A stretch of DNA of 39,634 bases from the NCBI RefSeq assembly GCF_017873245.1, contig NZ_JAGGJY010000024.1:1-39634 (forward strand), written 5' to 3'. The translations under genes and the position numbers were made by a program. This stretch comes from Clostridium tertium (lineage in GTDB: Bacteria > Bacillota > Clostridia > Clostridiales > Clostridiaceae). Shown piece by piece: positions 36,628 through 39,634 of the stretch (positions within the stretch are counted from its first letter, which is position 1; each line of letters starts with the position of its first letter). The notes under the pieces are model-generated. The model was not told the DNA's origin. It did no database searches and saw only the letters and a program-made list of their open reading frames with translations.

Positions 36628-39198
36628 ATGAGTTTAAACGAGGGAAAAGTTATATCTATTGATATAAATAAAGAAATGAAAAGATGCTACATCGATTATG
36701 CAATGAGTGTTATAGTTGGTCGTGCTCTTCCAGATGTTAGAGATGGTCTAAAGCCTGTACATAGAAGAATATTGTTCTCTATGAGTGAATTAGGATTAGC
36801 ACCTGAAAAGGGATATAGAAAATGTGCAAGAATAGTCGGAGAAGTTTTAGGTAAGTATCATCCACATGGTGATTCATCAGTTTATGATGCACTTGTAAGA
36901 ATGGCACAGGATTTTTCTATGAGATATATGCTTGTAGATGGTCACGGAAACTTCGGATCAGTTGATGGTGATAGTGCTGCTGCTATGAGATATACAGAAG
37001 CCAAGATGAATAAAATTGCTGCAGAAATGTTAAGAGATATATCAAAAAATACAGTAGATTTTATTCCTAACTTTGATGGTGAAGAAAAAGAACCAGTTGT
37101 ACTACCATCAAGATATCCTAATCTTTTAGTTAATGGTTCATCAGGTATAGCTGTTGGTATGGCAACTAATATTCCTCCTCATAATCTAGGAGAAGTAATA
37201 GATGGAACAATTATGCTTATAGATAATCCTGAAACAACTGTTTTAGAATTAATGACTGCTATTAAGGGTCCTGATTTTCCAACTGGAGCTACAATAATGG
37301 GGAAATCAGGAATAAGAGCTGCTTACGAGACTGGTAAGGGAAGAATAATAGTTAGAGCAAAAGCTGAAATAGAAGAGGAAAATAATAGGCATAAAATAAT
37401 AGTTACTGAAATACCATATCAAGTAAATAAGGCTAAACTTATAGAAAATATAGCTGATTTAGTTAAAGATAAGAAGATAGTTGGAATATCAGATTTAAGA
37501 GATGAATCTGATAGAGATGGTATGAGAATTGTAATAGAGCTTAAGAAAGATGCAAATCCGAATGTAATATTAAATCTATTATATAAACATACAAAAATGC
37601 AAGATACGTTTGGGGTAATAATGTTAGCGTTAGTTAATAATGAGCCTCAAGTATTAAATCTTAAACAAGTATTAGCTAATTATATAGAATTCCAAAAGGA
37701 AGTAGTTACTAGGAGAACTGTATTCGAATTAAACAAGGCTGAAGCTAGAGCTCATATACTTGAGGGATTAAGAATTGCTCTTGATAATATTGATGAAGTT
37801 ATAAATATAATAAGATCATCAAAGACTACTGAAATTGCTAAAAATACACTTATAGAAAGATTCCAATTAAGTGAGAAGCAAGCACAGGCAATTCTAGAAA
37901 TGAGATTAAGAAGATTAACAGGTCTAGAAAGAGACAAGATAGAGGAAGAGTTTGCTGAACTTATGAAATTAATAGATTATTTAAATTCAATATTGGCAAG
38001 TGAAGAAAAACTTTTATCTGTAATAAAAGATGAGCTTATAGAAATAAAGAATAGATATAATGATGAAAGAAGAACATCAATAGAAAAAGTAGTTAATGAT
38101 ATAGATATTGAAGACCTTATTCAAGAAGAAGAGGTTGTAATTACTTTAACACATTCAGGATACATTAAGAGAATATCTGCTGATACATACTCTTCTCAAA
38201 GAAGAGGGGGAAGAGGAATACAAGCAATGTCTACAAAGGAAGATGATTTTGTAGAACATGTAAATGTGGTATCGACTCATTCAGATGTATTATTCTTTAC
38301 AAACAGAGGAAGAGTTTATAAGTTAAGAGCATATGAAATACCTGATGCAGGAAGAACAGCAAAGGGAACAAATATTATAAATCTTATAGCTATAGAACAA
38401 GATGAAAAAATTGAGACTGTACTTTCAGTTAAAGATGATGTAAATGAAGGATTCTTATTTATGGGAACTAAGCAAGGGTTAGTAAAGAAAACACCTTTAT
38501 CTGAATTTAAGAATCTTAGAAAGAATGGATTAATAGCTATAAACCTAAGAGATGGAGATGAACTTCTAAAAGTTAAGATAACTCGTGGTGATGCAGATAT
38601 TGTTATAGTAACACAAGACGGAAATGCAATAAGATTCAACGAGACTGATGTAAGACCTATGGGAAGAACAGCATCAGGAGTAAGGTCAATCAATTTAAGA
38701 AAAGATGATATTGCTGTATGCATGGATATAGCTGTAGAAGGAGAAGACTTACTTGTTATTAGTGAGAATGGATTTGGAAAAAGAACTCCTATAACAGAAT
38801 ACAAGAGACAAAAAAGAGGCGGAACAGGATTAATAACATATAAATTATCTGAGAAGACAGGTAAAGTTATAGGTGCAACTATATGTAAAATTGACGATGA
38901 ACTTATGTTAATAAATACAAGTGGTGTAGCTATAAGAATAAATGTATCTGATATATCAGTAACTAGTAGATCTACAATGGGAGTAACTCTTATGAGAACT
39001 ACAGAAGAAGAAAAGATAGCTGCAATTGCTAAAATATCAGGAAGTATTGATGATAAAGAAGAGCAATTAACTTTAGATAGTGAAGATATAAACGATGAAG
39101 TTAAAAGTGAAATAGCAGTTGTAAGTGATTCTGATAATAGTTTAAATGAATTATTAGATAGAGCTGAAGAAGAAGATACAGCTGAAGAAGAGGAATAA
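36628..39198 (+). CDS. gyrA: DNA gyrase subunit A
   Basis: An 856-residue subunit. The catalytic Tyr is Tyr122 in [10 protein letters not shown]. The quinolone-determining region reads [17 protein letters not shown] with Ser83 and Asp87 (E. coli numbering matches exactly), so no common resistance change is present. The C-terminal beta-pinwheel holds the GyrA box as QRRGGRG (about residue 524-530) and the tail is very acidic. A GTG at 36619 is in frame, but GAGGTG at 36616-36621 serves the ATG at 36628, giving the start MSLNEGKV. It is 21 nt after gyrB. Confidence 0.99.
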   Translation: MSLNEGKVISIDINKEMKRCYIDYAMSVIVGRALPDVRDGLKPVHRRILFSMSELGLAPEKGYRKCARIVGEVLGKYHPHGDSSVYDALVRMAQDFSMRYMLVDGHGNFGSVDGDSAAAMRYTEAKMNKIAAEMLRDISKNTVDFIPNFDGEEKEPVVLPSRYPNLLVNGSSGIAVGMATNIPPHNLGEVIDGTIMLIDNPETTVLELMTAIKGPDFPTGATIMGKSGIRAAYETGKGRIIVRAKAEIEEENNRHKIIVTEIPYQVNKAKLIENIADLVKDKKIVGISDLRDESDRDGMRIVIELKKDANPNVILNLLYKHTKMQDTFGVIMLALVNNEPQVLNLKQVLANYIEFQKEVVTRRTVFELNKAEARAHILEGLRIALDNIDEVINIIRSSKTTEIAKNTLIERFQLSEKQAQAILEMRLRRLTGLERDKIEEEFAELMKLIDYLNSILASEEKLLSVIKDELIEIKNRYNDERRTSIEKVVNDIDIEDLIQEEEVVITLTHSGYIKRISADTYSSQRRGGRGIQAMSTKEDDFVEHVNVVSTHSDVLFFTNRGRVYKLRAYEIPDAGRTAKGTNIINLIAIEQDEKIETVLSVKDDVNEGFLFMGTKQGLVKKTPLSEFKNLRKNGLIAINLRDGDELLKVKITRGDADIVIVTQDGNAIRFNETDVRPMGRTASGVRSINLRKDDIAVCMDIAVEGEDLLVISENGFGKRTPITEYKRQKRGGTGLITYKLSEKTGKVIGATICKIDDELMLINTSGVAIRINVSDISVTSRSTMGVTLMRTTEEEKIAAIAKISGSIDDKEEQLTLDSEDINDEVKSEIAVVSDSDNSLNELLDRAEEEDTAEEEE

Positions 39199-39220
39199 AA
39201 TATATAAACTTAAATAAAAA

Positions 39221-39272
39221 TAAATTGCAATTATTATTATTCAATATAGGGATAATTGCAATTTATTTTTTT
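39221..39272 (+). terminator. terminator of the gyrase operon
   Basis: A perfect 14-bp stem (39221-39234 with 39252-39265) with a 17-nt loop, followed by TTTTTTT. It ends the rightward recF-remB-gyrB-gyrA transcription before the rRNA promoter region. Confidence 0.9.
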
Positions 39273-39440
39273 ATAAGCTATAAAGAATATTGAGAAATTC
39301 AGTTATAATTAATTAATTTAACGTAACCATATCCTGGTGTATCATTAGTAGAAAAAATTAGATATTACTAGAAATATTAAGAAAAGTAAATATAATTTAT
39401 TAAAATATAATGTATTATACAAAACTTAGTTGGATTTACA

Positions 39441-39449
39441 TGTTAAGAT
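39441..39449 (+). promoter_or_regulatory. rRNA promoter P1 (extended -10)
   Basis: TGTTAAGAT gives an extended -10 (TG-N-TAAGAT) with no recognisable -35 at 16-18 nt. The same TAAGAT hexamer is used by P2. Transcripts would begin near 39456 with GTCGCTGAGAGACGCGATGA. Confidence 0.5.
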
Positions 39450-39507
39450 AAATCTCGTCGCTGAGAGACGCGATGAAAAAAGTCAAAAAAACTTTGAAAA
39501 AAAGTTA

Positions 39508-39536
39508 TTGACAAGAAATGAAACAAATGATAAGAT
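39508..39536 (+). promoter_or_regulatory. rRNA promoter P2
   Basis: A perfect TTGACA (39508-39513), a 17-nt spacer and TAAGAT (39531-39536). Transcripts would begin near 39543 with GTCGCTTGAGGGCGATGA. Confidence 0.85.
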
Positions 39537-39634
39537 AAAAAAGTCGCTTGAGGGCGATGAAGAAAATGGTCTTTGAAAATTGAACAGAAAATAAGTTAAG
39601 TAAACAAACCAGCAATTCTTTTAGACGTCTTAAC

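Larger units (their letters stand above)
39273..39634 (+). other. rRNA operon promoter and leader region (16S gene beyond window)
   Basis: There is no reading frame here. The first part (39273-39440) is AT-rich. Then come two candidate promoters with similar early transcribed sequences (39457-39476 and 39543-39561), and a GGTCTTTGAAAATTGAACAG leader (39569-39588), the boxA-like/processing sequence found before 16S genes in clostridia. The window ends before mature 16S sequence is recognisable. Confidence 0.85.

Noticed and set aside
38316..38804. 162-codon minus-strand frame inside gyrA
   Set aside because: Antisense shadow of the GyrA C-terminal domain.

Overview
The window is about 39.6 kb of very AT-rich chromosome centred on the replication origin of a low-GC Firmicute. 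It is most likely a Clostridium sensu stricto (cluster I): rpmH-oriC-dnaA-dnaN-recF-remB-gyrB-gyrA followed by an rRNA promoter, strong GGAGG-type ribosome binding sites, and sporulation-associated genes (a YyaC-type spore protease, a LonC-type protease, spo0J/soj). Species cannot be fixed because the window stops just before the 16S gene.

Layout. 1-650: six tRNA genes on the minus strand, a duplicated Glu-Val-Asp block read from one strong sigma-A promoter. 650-9060: metabolic and unknown genes (unrecognised protein, BaiN-type flavoprotein, acyl-ACP thioesterase, small DUF1858 protein, membrane protein, purA, malic enzyme, proC, a minimal Hsp20-like protein), many separated by hairpin terminators. 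9090-15180: dnaB, lonC, rplI, gdpP and a MazG-like gene. 15300-17850: rpsF-ssb-rpsR with a ribosomal-protein leader RNA, then DUF951, MscS channel and DUF3343 genes. 18100-20450: a divergent cysteine-desulfurase-like gene, yyaC and a DUF4446 gene. 20450-23130: two perfect parS sites, parB, parA and a second ParB-family gene (noc type). 23330-29700: rsmG, mnmG, mnmE, khpB, yidC, yidD, rnpA, rpmH. 29700-30228: oriC with five consensus DnaA boxes. 30229-39198: dnaA, a second DnaA-box cluster, dnaN, S4-domain gene, recF, remB, gyrB, gyrA. 39273-39634: two tandem promoters and the leader of an rRNA operon.

Most genes point away from oriC and so run with the replication fork. Five genes left of the origin run against it (1552, 6540, 8724, 18121, 19330). 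Together the genes cover initiation, elongation, topology and segregation of the chromosome, ribosome and tRNA production, tRNA modification and membrane protein insertion.

This is mainly conserved core genome and I see no mobile element, CRISPR array, phage or clearly new multi-gene system. The most interesting signals are small-scale: a hairpin between a distant Shine-Dalgarno and the only start codon of parA; a terminator-like hairpin that contains the yyaC ribosome binding site; mini-ORFs in front of the S4-domain gene; an S6:S18-type leader; paired rRNA promoters with similar initial transcribed sequences; and the DUF3343/cysteine-desulfurase-like pair.
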